64,000 nt of DNA from Glutamicibacter sp. PS (GTDB taxonomy: Bacteria; Actinomycetota; Actinomycetes; Actinomycetales; Micrococcaceae), in assembly GCA_031317595.1 (NCBI GenBank), contig JANCMB010000001.1, positions 2,173,610 to 2,237,609 on the forward strand. The letters are read 5' to 3'. Positions 42,276 to 51,538 of this stretch are shown piece after piece. The notes beneath the pieces are model-generated. The model worked only from the letters and a program-made list of their open reading frames with translations. It searched no databases and was not told where the DNA came from. Each line of letters opens with the position of its first letter. Position 1 is the stretch's first letter. The position numbers and the translations under genes are program-made.

Positions 42276-43541
42276 TCAGCTGGCAACCTCTTGCGCCCCG
42301 CTTCGCAAACCTCCGACAGCAAACCCAGCCGCACAAAGGGTAGCCACGACCCACCCGCCAAGAGCAACGGGGATCCCGAAGTGCAATCCCATCCAGCCCC
42401 CGAGCAAGCTTCCCAGCGGAACCACCCCAAAAGTCAGCGTGCGGCGGGCACTCACCACGCGGCCAAGCAGTCGTTCGGGCGTCAACAGGCTCGACCACGT
42501 CGTCACCGCAACATTCATGGCAATAACCGCCACTCCCCAAAACAAGCTATGTACCGCCAAGAGGCTCAACGCCGCCCACTGCGGTAGAAATGCGGCGAGG
42601 AGTACTAGTCCGGCAAGCGCTGCCTGAAGCACCGTAGTTCTACGAACGAGGCCAACGGCGTGGTAGCGCTGGGCGATCCGTGGGGCCAGCCACGCGCCGC
42701 CGACGCCGCCGACTCCGCCAACGGCCCCGAGTACACCAAACCAGGCCGGACCTAAGTCCAGATAGTTCAACACGAAAATCGCTTCCACCGATGACCCGAT
42801 GGCCAATCCCAGATTCGAGCAGGCTGCGATCAGCGTGATCATCAGAAGCGGCCGCTGCGCCCCCAGGTAGGAGAAGCCGGCCAGAGCTCGGCGCATAAAG
42901 GAACCAGCTTCATGGTGTTCTTCCGGCACCTCGTGGCCTTCGCCTCGGGACGGCACACTGAGCAATAAGGCGAAGTACAGCGCCAATGCCAGCAGTGCGA
43001 TCGCCACGGTCAAGAGTGCGGGTGCTCCAAGTATGGTGAATCCGATTCCGGCGGCTGCCGGAATAATGATGGCCAATGACTGGTCCGCCGCGGCCAATCT
43101 GGCCAGCAGTGGCGCCAGTTCTCGTTCGCGGTCGGTTCCTTCCGCCGCGCTCAATGCGGGGGCGAGACTAACCTGCGAAGTCTCACTAAGGGCGTTACAG
43201 ACTCCAAGCAAGGTGGCCAGCAGTAACGCTATGGGTATCTGTAAGGCCCCAAAGATAAGCAGCAGTACCATCGCCAGCAACAGAAAGAACTTCGCGGCAA
43301 GTCCGACCCGCAAGGTCCGCAAGGGCGTAAAACGGTCCACCGCGTGGCCCAATGGAATTCCCACGACCACGAAAGCCACCGAGCCCAAGGCATTGAGCAA
43401 GCCCATTTGGAAGGCGTTCGCTCCAAGTAACAGTACGAAGATCAAGTCGGCGGCGAAGTCTGCCACCGAGCGGCCCGCCGCATCGAAAGCATTTGAGAAC
43501 AGTAGGCGGCGCTGAGCCTTCAGACTTTCGATTACTGGCAC
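42276..43541 (-). CDS. MFS transporter, MFS_3/enterobactin-exporter-like
   Basis: A 421-residue major facilitator with about twelve hydrophobic helices. The region after helix 2 reads GHAVDRFTPLRTLRVGL in the position of motif A. The substrate is unknown; relatives export antibiotics or siderophores. I choose GTG 43541 because AAGGAGG lies 4 nt upstream; longer frames run through tRNA-Arg copy 2 and cannot be coding throughout. The gene lies between two identical tRNA-Arg genes, on the opposite strand to both. Confidence 0.87.
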   Translation of the reverse strand: MPVIESLKAQRRLLFSNAFDAAGRSVADFAADLIFVLLLGANAFQMGLLNALGSVAFVVVGIPLGHAVDRFTPLRTLRVGLAAKFFLLLAMVLLLIFGALQIPIALLLATLLGVCNALSETSQVSLAPALSAAEGTDRERELAPLLARLAAADQSLAIIIPAAAGIGFTILGAPALLTVAIALLALALYFALLLSVPSRGEGHEVPEEHHEAGSFMRRALAGFSYLGAQRPLLMITLIAACSNLGLAIGSSVEAIFVLNYLDLGPAWFGVLGAVGGVGGVGGAWLAPRIAQRYHAVGLVRRTTVLQAALAGLVLLAAFLPQWAALSLLAVHSLFWGVAVIAMNVAVTTWSSLLTPERLLGRVVSARRTLTFGVVPLGSLLGGWMGLHFGIPVALGGWVVATLCAAGFAVGGLRSGAQEVAS

Positions 43542-43615
43542 TGCGCCTCCTTCACCGGACGAACCTCCTACTGAGCCCACCATAATGTGAATCGAGCCAC
43601 TTTTGGCAATTTCGG

Positions 43616-43645
43616 TTCGACGGCCCCCAACGCGCTGTGTATAGT
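43616..43645 (+). promoter_or_regulatory. Promoter of tRNA-Arg copy 2
   Basis: -35-like TTCGAC (43616-43621), 18-nt spacer, -10 TATAGT (43640-43645), then a leader closely similar to that of copy 1. Confidence 0.6.
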
Positions 43646-43679
43646 TATACGAGTCGTCACGACGATGAAAACTAAATAT

Positions 43680-43753
<74 letters not shown>

Positions 43754-43763
43754 CAAATCACGA

Positions 43764-43801
43764 AGATCCCGGAACACTTACCCAAGTGTTCCGGGATCTT
43801 T
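43764..43801. terminator. Terminator after tRNA-Arg copy 2
   Basis: Arms AGATCCCGGAACACTT and AAGTGTTCCGGGATCT with a short ACCC loop, then TTGCTTT. It also serves the convergent nuclease gene. Confidence 0.85.
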
Positions 43802-43821
43802 GCTTTGCACTCGATTCGCGC

Positions 43822-45753
43822 CTAGCGCTTACTCAACTGCAACCCCACCACGGCCGGGTTATGGTCCGAGGCACGGAACATATCGGCCACGTACAGGTCG
43901 GTGGCGTTGTAGTTAAAGCGGCTGTATTCCAGCGCTACTGGTTCATTGGCGTTTATCTGCCAAACGTCGCTGCCAGTGACGACTTCGGCGGCGCCCGGAG
44001 AGGCGAAGACGTGGTCGAGCGAACCCACCCGGCCGCCATAGAGGTAGCTGTGCTTGCCACTAGCGGCGGTGATATCGGAGTAGCCGGCTTGAGCCAAGAC
44101 ACGTAGCGGATCCTCGGCACCATAGGAGTTGAAGTCGCCACCGAGCAGCACCTTGTCGGTGTTGCGCTCCTTGCTTACACGCTGGGCAAAGGAGACAAGT
44201 TCGGAGGCCTGCTCAACTCGCGCTTGGTTCCAGGCCCCTGCCCCATCGCCGCGATCTGCATTCGGATCATTGGGGTCACTGGGCGCCGAGCCTTTGGACT
44301 TGAAGTGGTTCGCGATGACAGCAAATCGCGTCTTGGCGTTTCCACCCACTTGCTGGAATGCTTGCGCTAGCGGCTGGCGTGCATTAGAAAAAGCCTCGTG
44401 ATCATCGATGATGGACTCATCAATGGGCTTGACGCTCGAAGGGCGATAGATCACGGCGCTCCGGATCACGTCTTCAGAGGCAGGCAGTTCCTCGGGGCTT
44501 GGCACATAGGCCCAACGGGCCGCCCCGGCCTTTTCATTCAGCGCATCGACGAGCGTTGCTAAGGCGGTGTCCCGTGGCTGACCGAAGTGTGCAGAATTCT
44601 CGACTTCCTGAAGCGTGACAACGTCAGCATCCATGGCGTTCAGCGCAGAGACAATCTTGGCTTCCTGTCGCTCGAGGTTTTCAGCATTGGCCGCACCACG
44701 GGCGTCACAACCACGTCGCACGGTCACCGGGTTCCCCTCGCGATCGGTGTAGTAGTTGCAACCCTGAAGCTTGTCGCCGGTGGTGGTGAAGTAATTCAGC
44801 ACATTGAAGGTGCCGACAGTGACATTCCCGCCCACATCCTCGGGCTGTTCGCTACGGGTATCCCCGACGCTGATCGGGTTATTGCGTTGGGTCCCGCTAA
44901 CCTGCCCGAGGGGCTGCAAGCGCCACTGATCGTAGCGGTAGTCCAGAATGACGCCGGTCTGAAAGTTCACCGGCGCCCCGACCCGCAATGCGGTCCCAGC
45001 CTCAAGGTACGGTAGCGGATTGTTCTTCGACGAAGTTGCCCCCATGAAATTAAGGGTCGCACCGTCATCCAGAGTGATGGAGCGGCGACTATTTTCAGCT
45101 TCCAGGGCTAGGGCGTCACTGCTTCCCGGAGCAAAAACATCGCTGGGCTGACGTAGAGCTTTTTCACCGGGCAAGATTTCGCTGGTGCCGGAAGCCAGTG
45201 TGAGCTCACCGTATTGGTTTACCGAGTAATTATCGGCCAAGGTCCAATTGCCGGAGGGGGCCAGCAGCATTGATTCAAGTGCCTCGCGCTCAGCAGCGCC
45301 CGCTGGAAGTTCAATATCCAATGGCTTGACCGCTTCGGCAGGTTCGTCGAGCACCGCAACGGTAGAGCGTGCTGCACGAATTTGGGTCAGCCCGTGATAT
45401 TCGGTGGCTTCGCCGGTGACTTGAACATAGTCACCGGTGCTGACCTTTTCTGTTTGCCCCGGGGCATAGATGAAGATGCCTTCGCTGGCCTCCGGAAGCT
45501 CGTCACCGCCCGTTCCGGGAGTTTGCAAGTAGAAACCGTTGATCCCACCGGTGGGATAAGCGGCAGTTACGATACCGCGCACGGTAACTTCGGCGCCGTC
45601 CATGGGAGTGCTCTCCCCGGTGCCTTGCACGGCGGAAATTTCGGTCAAGGTGGGCTCGGTTCCGGTAGCGGTAGCCGCCGGAGCGAGGCCGAGTCCCAGT
45701 GCCACGGCGGTGATGCCAGCCGTAGCCAAGGTGCGTGTGGGGTGCTTACCCAT
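43822..45753 (-). CDS. Secreted ExeM/NucH-type endonuclease
   Basis: A 643-residue exported nuclease. A Sec signal peptide (TLATAGITAVALGLGLAPAATA) is followed by an OB-fold region (TVRGIVTAAYPTGGINGFYLQTPG; TGDYVQVTGEATEYHGLTQI) and a C-terminal endonuclease/exonuclease/phosphatase domain. Catalytic segments are VGTFNVLNYF, VVTLQEVEN, LLGGDFNSYGAEDPL, GSLDHVFAS and SDHNPAVVGL. It probably degrades extracellular DNA for nutrients or biofilm control. The ATG at 45753 has AAGGA 5 nt upstream; an ATG 8 codons earlier is possible. No C-terminal wall anchor is seen, so it should be released. Confidence 0.9.
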   Translation of the reverse strand: MGKHPTRTLATAGITAVALGLGLAPAATATGTEPTLTEISAVQGTGESTPMDGAEVTVRGIVTAAYPTGGINGFYLQTPGTGGDELPEASEGIFIYAPGQTEKVSTGDYVQVTGEATEYHGLTQIRAARSTVAVLDEPAEAVKPLDIELPAGAAEREALESMLLAPSGNWTLADNYSVNQYGELTLASGTSEILPGEKALRQPSDVFAPGSSDALALEAENSRRSITLDDGATLNFMGATSSKNNPLPYLEAGTALRVGAPVNFQTGVILDYRYDQWRLQPLGQVSGTQRNNPISVGDTRSEQPEDVGGNVTVGTFNVLNYFTTTGDKLQGCNYYTDREGNPVTVRRGCDARGAANAENLERQEAKIVSALNAMDADVVTLQEVENSAHFGQPRDTALATLVDALNEKAGAARWAYVPSPEELPASEDVIRSAVIYRPSSVKPIDESIIDDHEAFSNARQPLAQAFQQVGGNAKTRFAVIANHFKSKGSAPSDPNDPNADRGDGAGAWNQARVEQASELVSFAQRVSKERNTDKVLLGGDFNSYGAEDPLRVLAQAGYSDITAASGKHSYLYGGRVGSLDHVFASPGAAEVVTGSDVWQINANEPVALEYSRFNYNATDLYVADMFRASDHNPAVVGLQLSKR

Positions 45754-45880
45754 AAGGTTCCTTGTGATCGTAGTCATGGATGAATGATTTACCGATCTTA
45801 GGTGGCTTTCCCCACACTTTGGTAAACGACACGTGAATTCGGCTCGGTCTACCAAAGCTAGAGGTGATCAGAAGAACAGA

Positions 45881-45918
45881 CACACTAATTGAACTGACCG
45901 GTCAGTTCAATTAGTGTG
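45881..45918. promoter_or_regulatory. 38-bp perfect palindrome, probable TetR operator
   Basis: A perfect inverted repeat centred between 45899 and 45900 with core GAACTGACCGGTCAGTTC. It lies 5 nt before the GTG of the first gene of an operon whose last gene encodes a TetR regulator. TetR sites with TGACCGGTCA-like cores are common. It would cover the promoter or start region, implying autorepression of the operon. It is also 127 nt from the divergent nuclease gene. Confidence 0.75.
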
Positions 45919-45923
45919 GAAGT

Positions 45924-46808
45924 GTGCTAGTTGCAGACCAGATCACCGTCGCCGGACGCCACGGACAGCTTGTCGACCCCACCTCTTTGCAGGTGAAGCT
46001 CGGCGAATTACTTGTGGTGCAGGCCGGAACCCAAATTTCCCGGACCGCGCTGAGCCTAGTACTCTCCGGTCGAATGGCCCCATCCACCGGCAGCGTGGCA
46101 TGGAATCACTCGAATAAGCTCGCCTCCCTGCGCAAACACAGCGCACTGGTCGATTCACCCGAGATCAATGCCCCGGAACAGCACTTGAAGGTTCGCGATC
46201 TGGTGGCCGAAGACCTCTCGCTCGTCCCCGTACCGCTCTGGCGCAAACGCAGCATCGATGACTGGCTCGACCGCAATGGCTTTCGCGAGGTCGCCAACGA
46301 GTGGCTCGACAGCCTCGACCCGCTGATCCGGCTCCAGATCATGGCGCGACTAGCCGCGGAATATCACGAAGTTCGCCTAGCCGTCTTCGACTCCCCGGAA
46401 CGACACGGATTAGATGACGCGGACTGGCTCGAACTCCTCGAGGGGATCGCTCAGGACGACGAAACCTTCGCCGTGGTCGCGGTGGTCTCCCGCATCCCGG
46501 ACTGCTGGCAAGGACCGGCGGTCATCATGGGCCAGCCTGAGCCAGTACTCGAAATGGCTCTGCCTTCCGAGGAGCCGGCGGCCGCTACCGAAGCCATCGT
46601 ATTGCCACCCACCCCAACGCCCGAGGCACCTCCGGCCGCCACCCCAGCACCGGTTGACGCCACGGACGACAACGTTGAACCACCCCAAAACCTTGAGGTC
46701 GAGCAGGAGCAGGTCGCGGACGGCGAGTCCGCGGAGCAAGTCACCACACCGCTTCCGGCGGCGCCCGACCAACCCAGCGAGACGACCCGCGCAAAGGACA
46801 ATTCATGA
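45924..46808 (+). CDS. Degenerate ABC-ATPase-like protein (pseudo-ATPase)
   Basis: A 294-residue protein laid out like an ABC transporter ATPase but without the catalytic residues. The Walker A region reads VVQAGTQISRTALSLVLSGR (31-50) and lacks GxGK(S/T). The signature region (about 128-145) lacks LSGGQ. The Walker B region is RLAVFDSPERHGLDD (151-165) with the catalytic Glu replaced by Ser. ABC-type landmarks such as SGRMAPSTGSVAW remain. The last 80 residues are a Pro/Ala/Glu tail. The gene is intact, so a structural or regulatory role with the YhgE/Pip protein is likelier than transport. Its stop overlaps the next gene by 4 nt. Confidence 0.8.
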   Translation: MLVADQITVAGRHGQLVDPTSLQVKLGELLVVQAGTQISRTALSLVLSGRMAPSTGSVAWNHSNKLASLRKHSALVDSPEINAPEQHLKVRDLVAEDLSLVPVPLWRKRSIDDWLDRNGFREVANEWLDSLDPLIRLQIMARLAAEYHEVRLAVFDSPERHGLDDADWLELLEGIAQDDETFAVVAVVSRIPDCWQGPAVIMGQPEPVLEMALPSEEPAAATEAIVLPPTPTPEAPPAATPAPVDATDDNVEPPQNLEVEQEQVADGESAEQVTTPLPAAPDQPSETTRAKDNS

Positions 46809-49177
46809 CCACGCTTCGGTTAGCGCTCTCCGAACTTCAGCGCATGACCCGCGGCACCCTGCCCAAATTGGCGATTATCGCCCTGAGCTGTGTTCCGCTG
46901 ATTTACGGTGCCCTCTATCTCTACGCCAACTGGGACCCACAATCGCACCTTTCCGGAGTGCAGGCAGCGCTGGTCAACCTGGACGAGGGTGCCGAAAAGT
47001 CCGGTAAGAAACTGCAGGTCGGCGACGACGTCACCGAGTCGCTACTCGAGGACGGTACCTTCGGCTGGGTTGTGGTAGACACCGAGGAAGAGGCCGAAGC
47101 CGGGGTTGCCAGCGGCGACTATTCCTTTGCCATGACCATCCCTAATGACTTCTCGAAGAATCTCGCTTCACCGGCCGACTTTGAGAATGCCAAACAAGGC
47201 ATTTTGAAGATCACCACCAACGATGCCAACAACTACATGGTCGGTACTTTCGCCGATAAGCTCGCGAAAACTGTGCACGACTCGGTGGCCACCGAAGTCG
47301 GTACTCAGACCGCCGATGCACTGCTGACCGGGTTTGTCGACATACACAAGAACATGAAAAAGGCGGCCGACGGAGCCGGTGACCTCTACACCGGATCGGT
47401 CAAACTTGTGGACGGCGTCGGCTCGCTGTCGGACGGCGTGAATAAGCTCGTGGACGGTGGCGACCAACTCGCCAAGGGCACCAGCGATCTGCATTCTGGT
47501 ACCGGAGAATTACACTCGGGTACTTCAACGTTGCACTCCGGCACGGGCGACCTACTCGCCGGGCAGAAGAAGCTGCGCGACGGCTCTAAGCAGCTGGCAG
47601 CCGGCACCGGTGAGCTGTCCACGGGCGCCAACAAGCTGTCCAATGGGCTGTCCGAAATGAAGCAGAAGACCGCGAAGCTGCCAGCTGCCGCCAAAGCTTT
47701 GAACGACGGGGCCGCTAAGGCTTCCGACGCCTCTAAGCAACTCGCCTCCGGCGCCCGCCAGGTGGCCGACGGAAACGCGGCACTCAATGCGAAGGTTCAA
47801 GACGCTGCCGGGGTGATCACCGCTCTCGAACAGGACGCCGCCGACCGACTCGATACGGCCGAATCACAGGCCACTGAGCGCCTCGACAAGCTCGTGGCCG
47901 ACGGGGTCATCACCCAGGAGCAGGCCGATTCGATTACCTCGGAGGTCTCCGCCGCCATCGATAGCGCGGCAGCCGATTCCAAGGTGGTCGCCGAAGCTAA
48001 AAACGTCAAGTCCCAGCTGAAGACGGCGCAGGGGCAGATCCAACAGCTGGCCGACGGCTCCGAGGCCGTAGCCAAGGGAGCCAAGCAACTCTCCGGCGGC
48101 CTGGGCACACTGGCCGATGGCACCGCCCAGCTCAACGCTTCGGTTCCGACCCTCGTCAATGGCATCGCTACGGCCGCCGATGGCGGTAAGCAACTGGCGA
48201 CGGGAGCGGCCAAACTCAACAGTGGTGCCAATACCCTCTACAAGGGTGAGAAGAGCGCCGTGGAGGGCACTGCCAAGCTCAACGACGGTGCCGCCAAGCT
48301 CGACAAGGGTGCCGCCAAGCTCGACGACGGTGCCGCGAAGCTCGAGAAGGGTGCTGGCACCCTCTCCACCGGACTACACACCCTGCGCGACGGTGTAGGC
48401 GACCTGGCCGATGGCGCAGGCCAGCTCTCCGACGGTTCCAACACGCTTGCCGATGGGCTGAGCGACGGCACCAAACAGGTGCCGAACCCGGATGACCCGA
48501 CCAAGCAAAAGCTCTCCGAGGTCATCGGTGACCCAGTCGAAGTCACCCGCACGGATCAGACCAAGGCCATGGCTTACGGTGAGGGTCTAGCACCGTTCTT
48601 CATGACCCTAGCCACCTGGATTGGTGCGTTCATTCTCACCCAGGTGATGCGTCCGATCACCAAACGTGCACTGGCTTCGAATGCCCCGAATTGGAAGATC
48701 GCCATCGGCGGCTGGCTACCCTTCTTCCTAATTTCGGTGATCCAATCCTCGATTCTGTATGGCGTGGTCATCTTCTGGCTCGGCCTGAACACCGCCCACC
48801 CTTGGATGACCTGGGGGCTCTTCTTCCTCGCCTCGATGGCCTTTACCGCGCTCATTCAAGGAATCTGCGCGCTGCTGGGCACAGCAGGCAAGTTCGTGGT
48901 GCTCGTTCTGATGGTGCTGCAGCTGGTGACCGCCGGCGGCACCTTCCCGTGGGAGACCCTGCCCGAACCGTTGCATGTGCTGCACCGCATTCTGCCCATG
49001 GGGCATGTGGTCGTGGGTATGCGGCACTTGATGTACGGCGCCGACCTGAGCGTGCTCAGCGAGGTTATTCTGGGTCTGATCGGATACACCATCCTTGGTC
49101 TTGTGCTCTCCACCCTGGCGGTACGTAAGCACAAGACGTGGACGTTGAAGGCGCTGCAGCCGGAGCTAGGGGAATGA
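46805..49177 (+). CDS. YhgE/Pip-family membrane protein
   Basis: A 790-residue protein of the YhgE/Pip family (phage-infection-protein-like, related to ABC-2 permeases). Residues 20-40 form one membrane helix (LAIIALSCVPLIYGALYLYANW). A long extracytoplasmic region follows. From about 190 to 570 it consists of short repeats built on (L/A)xDGxxxL and SGxxxL units, likely a coiled-coil rod. About five membrane helices close the protein (590-780). In Lactococcus the Pip protein is needed for phage infection; in Firmicutes YhgE relatives accompany type VII secretion. Start overlaps the upstream gene (ATGA); the TetR gene overlaps its stop. Confidence 0.9.
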   Translation: MTTLRLALSELQRMTRGTLPKLAIIALSCVPLIYGALYLYANWDPQSHLSGVQAALVNLDEGAEKSGKKLQVGDDVTESLLEDGTFGWVVVDTEEEAEAGVASGDYSFAMTIPNDFSKNLASPADFENAKQGILKITTNDANNYMVGTFADKLAKTVHDSVATEVGTQTADALLTGFVDIHKNMKKAADGAGDLYTGSVKLVDGVGSLSDGVNKLVDGGDQLAKGTSDLHSGTGELHSGTSTLHSGTGDLLAGQKKLRDGSKQLAAGTGELSTGANKLSNGLSEMKQKTAKLPAAAKALNDGAAKASDASKQLASGARQVADGNAALNAKVQDAAGVITALEQDAADRLDTAESQATERLDKLVADGVITQEQADSITSEVSAAIDSAAADSKVVAEAKNVKSQLKTAQGQIQQLADGSEAVAKGAKQLSGGLGTLADGTAQLNASVPTLVNGIATAADGGKQLATGAAKLNSGANTLYKGEKSAVEGTAKLNDGAAKLDKGAAKLDDGAAKLEKGAGTLSTGLHTLRDGVGDLADGAGQLSDGSNTLADGLSDGTKQVPNPDDPTKQKLSEVIGDPVEVTRTDQTKAMAYGEGLAPFFMTLATWIGAFILTQVMRPITKRALASNAPNWKIAIGGWLPFFLISVIQSSILYGVVIFWLGLNTAHPWMTWGLFFLASMAFTALIQGICALLGTAGKFVVLVLMVLQLVTAGGTFPWETLPEPLHVLHRILPMGHVVVGMRHLMYGADLSVLSEVILGLIGYTILGLVLSTLAVRKHKTWTLKALQPELGE

Positions 49178-49782
49178 GCATGGTCGCCGAAGCCCCTACC
49201 CCACGTGAGCGAGTTCGCGCCACCGCTTCCAAGCAGCGGCTCTTCGCCGCCGGCATGCAGCTGATGGGCGTGCAGGGCCCGCAGTCGGTAACCGTGGATG
49301 AGATCGCCGCCAGCGCCGGAGTCTCCAAAGGCACCGTGTACTACAACTTCGGGTCGAAGGACCAGATGTTGGAGGCAATGCTGGACTTTGGTACCGAGAC
49401 GCTGCTTTCGGCGCTACACGAGGCTGCCTCGCATGAGGACCCGTATCAGGCCCTGCGTCTGATGATCGAGGTAGCGGTCGACTTCATCGAACGCTACCCG
49501 GCCTACGCTCAGCTGTTGCTCAACGAGCGACGTACCGAACGGTGGGCGATGCAATTACAGGTTTTGCACACCCAGGTCGTCGAGGTGATCGAGCGGGTGC
49601 TGGTGCGTTTGGTCGAGCTGCCCAGCGAACTGCGCAGCACGGTTTCCGCGGCCCTATTTGGTGCGGCGCTCTTCGCCGTGCGGCAAAGCGCCAGCCCGCA
49701 ACGCCCCGGCGACAAGGACTCTGCGGTGCGGGCCACGATGCTGATCATCGACGGGCTGATGGCCGGCGGCACGACCCGTTGA
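49174..49782 (+). CDS. TetR family regulator of the YhgE operon
   Basis: A 202-residue TetR regulator. The N-terminal helix-turn-helix is SVTVDEIAASAGVSKGTVYYNFGSKDQMLEAML. The remaining helical ligand-binding domain has no recognisable specificity. The ATG at 49174 overlaps the stop of the YhgE/Pip gene, so it is the third cistron of the operon. The probable operator is the palindrome at 45881-45918, which would make this an autoregulator. Confidence 0.92.
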   Translation: MSMVAEAPTPRERVRATASKQRLFAAGMQLMGVQGPQSVTVDEIAASAGVSKGTVYYNFGSKDQMLEAMLDFGTETLLSALHEAASHEDPYQALRLMIEVAVDFIERYPAYAQLLLNERRTERWAMQLQVLHTQVVEVIERVLVRLVELPSELRSTVSAALFGAALFAVRQSASPQRPGDKDSAVRATMLIIDGLMAGGTTR

Positions 49783-49857
49783 TCAGATCCGCCATTGGCG
49801 CCGTGTTGTGGCAGACCCGAGGGGCGGAATCTGCAAGGGTGTAAACCGAGTGCCCGG

Positions 49858-50379
49858 CTAGTCGCGTGGCACGGCGAAGAATGTTACCCGGGCATCCCGC
49901 GCGTCCAGATGCGAGTAAGGATGCTCGGTTTCCAGCACGGTGGTCCCCAGCGTCGGGTAGCTCATAGCCAGCTCATACACCGTCTCCTGGTCCGAGTCGA
50001 CCGAGGCCAAGCGCAACGCGAGATCTTGCAGGATCGGCTGGTGGCCAATCACCAACAAGGTGGAAACGGACGCGGGAGTTTCGTTGATGATCGAGCACAG
50101 CTCGCTGACCCCCGCGCGGTAGATACGCGTGTCGATATAGGGCGTTGGCCCCTGCTCTCCGAGTTCCGACAGCACCCAGGCGCAGGTGGAACGCGCCCGT
50201 AGCGCGTCCGAGCAAATGATGTAGTCGGGGATTAGATCGTGCTCGACGAGCCAGCGGCCGGCAGCCGGGGCCTCCCGGTCCCCGCGGGCGGCCAGCGGCC
50301 GGTCGTGATCGTCAACTCCCAAGGGGTAGTCGCTTTTAGCGTGACGCATGAGGATGAGGCGGCGAGTATGCACTGTCAT
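49858..50379 (-). CDS. Histidine phosphatase, SixA type
   Basis: A 173-residue phosphoglycerate-mutase-like phosphatase. The catalytic LMRHAKSDYP is at about 10-19 and the second catalytic His in VIGHQPILQDLALRL. SixA in E. coli removes phosphate from a phosphohistidine; the actual substrate here is not evident. CATCCT lies 6 nt before the ATG and might be a weak leaderless -10 box. Confidence 0.87.
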   Translation of the reverse strand: MTVHTRRLILMRHAKSDYPLGVDDHDRPLAARGDREAPAAGRWLVEHDLIPDYIICSDALRARSTCAWVLSELGEQGPTPYIDTRIYRAGVSELCSIINETPASVSTLLVIGHQPILQDLALRLASVDSDQETVYELAMSYPTLGTTVLETEHPYSHLDARDARVTFFAVPRD

Positions 50380-50407
50380 ATCTCAAGGATGCCATCGCCA
50401 ACCAACA

Positions 50408-50452
50408 AAAAGGGGACGCCCGCCTCGCGTACTGCGATTCGAGCGTCCCCTT
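50408..50452 (-). terminator. Terminator after the orphan winged-helix gene
   Basis: Arms AAGGGGACGC and GCGTCCCCTT with a partly paired middle. On the minus strand TTTTTGTTGG follows. Confidence 0.75.
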
Positions 50453-50478
50453 CGGGTGCCGCTTCCGCGGCAGATGCT

Positions 50479-51264
50479 TTAGATGGAGTATTCCGGGGCG
50501 GCCCAGACGACAACCTCGGGGTGCTCGTAGAATCGGTAGCCCTGACCTCGCACGGTGCGCACGGTGTTGGCCAGACGGCCCAGCTTCGAACGCAGGCGGC
50601 GGATGTGCACGTCAATGGTGCGCTCGTTGGGAACCTCTTCGGCATTGCGCCACAGGTTTTCCAGCAACTCATCACGGCCCACGGTGCGCGTACCGTTCTC
50701 AACGAGGAAGTTCAGCAGTTCGAACTCCTTGAAGGTCAGATTCAGCGTTTCACCATCGAGGTATACCTCGCGGCGAGACAGGTCGATCAGCACACCGGAG
50801 GGACGCGGAGCGCTCGGGCGGTTCTCGACGCGGTTACGGCGGGTCAGCGTCGGATCACCCAAGGCCTGACGCACTACGTCGATAGGCTCACCCTGCGCAC
50901 TAGCCGGGGCCAGCGCCACGGCGGCGTGGGTCTGCGCCTGCGGAGAAAGCGTTGCGAGGAATGAACGTACCTGGGTGGCCAGCTTACCCAGCGAGGTGCC
51001 TTGCTCTTGGGCTACGGTCTCATCCAGACCGACGTAGAGCACGAAGCCACGAGCCGATGTATCGGCAGCGGGTGCCGGGGCGCTCTGTACCGGTGCCGGA
51101 GTAGTTGCGCCGGCGGCCTCACGGGTTTCATGAATATTCGATACAGCACGCAGCGGACGATAACCGGCCGGTGCATAGTTACCGGCGGCTGCGCGCTGCG
51201 CTGCCGCGGCACGATTCTGTGCGTTGCGAATTGAAACGTGGACGTATCCGGATCCTGCCGACAT
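50479..51264 (-). CDS. Orphan winged-helix regulator without receiver domain
   Basis: A 261-residue protein with an OmpR/PhoB-type DNA-binding domain at about 160-250 (LTFKEFELLNFLVENGTRTVGRDELLENLWR, DVHIRRLRSKLGRL, VRTVRGQGYRFYEH). The N-terminal 60 residues are Ala/Arg-rich and flexible. Residues about 70-130 may form a small alpha/beta domain (GFVLYVGLDETVAQEQGTSLG, THAAVALAPA), but the Asp pocket and Lys of a receiver are absent. It therefore cannot be controlled by ordinary phosphotransfer. ATG 51264 with GAGGA 7 nt upstream. Divergent from a complete two-component system across 593 bp. Confidence 0.87.
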   Translation of the reverse strand: MSAGSGYVHVSIRNAQNRAAAAQRAAAGNYAPAGYRPLRAVSNIHETREAAGATTPAPVQSAPAPAADTSARGFVLYVGLDETVAQEQGTSLGKLATQVRSFLATLSPQAQTHAAVALAPASAQGEPIDVVRQALGDPTLTRRNRVENRPSAPRPSGVLIDLSRREVYLDGETLNLTFKEFELLNFLVENGTRTVGRDELLENLWRNAEEVPNERTIDVHIRRLRSKLGRLANTVRTVRGQGYRFYEHPEVVVWAAPEYSI

Positions 51265-51538
51265 ATTTTTTCCTCTTTTGCTGCGAAGGCCAAGTGACTT
51301 GGCGCCGATGCTTCGGGTTTTACTTGCGTTGCCCGCGGCCTTCTTCCACGAACAACAGTTGGGTGTCCCGCCAACGAATCATCTACGAATGATGAGATCC
51401 GTTGGCGCCGAGCATTCGACAACACCGCATTGCGGTGTGCACGCCGGTGCCATTTCCGCCGATTTCGGTGTTTTGCGCTGTACTCACCCTTCTAGTTTCC
51501 CCGTAACATTCACAACTTGCAAGTAACATAAACCACAA

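Noticed and set aside
47370-48510. CRISPR-like repeats
   Set aside because: The repetition is coding, in frame, and irregular in length; there are no spacers of constant size.
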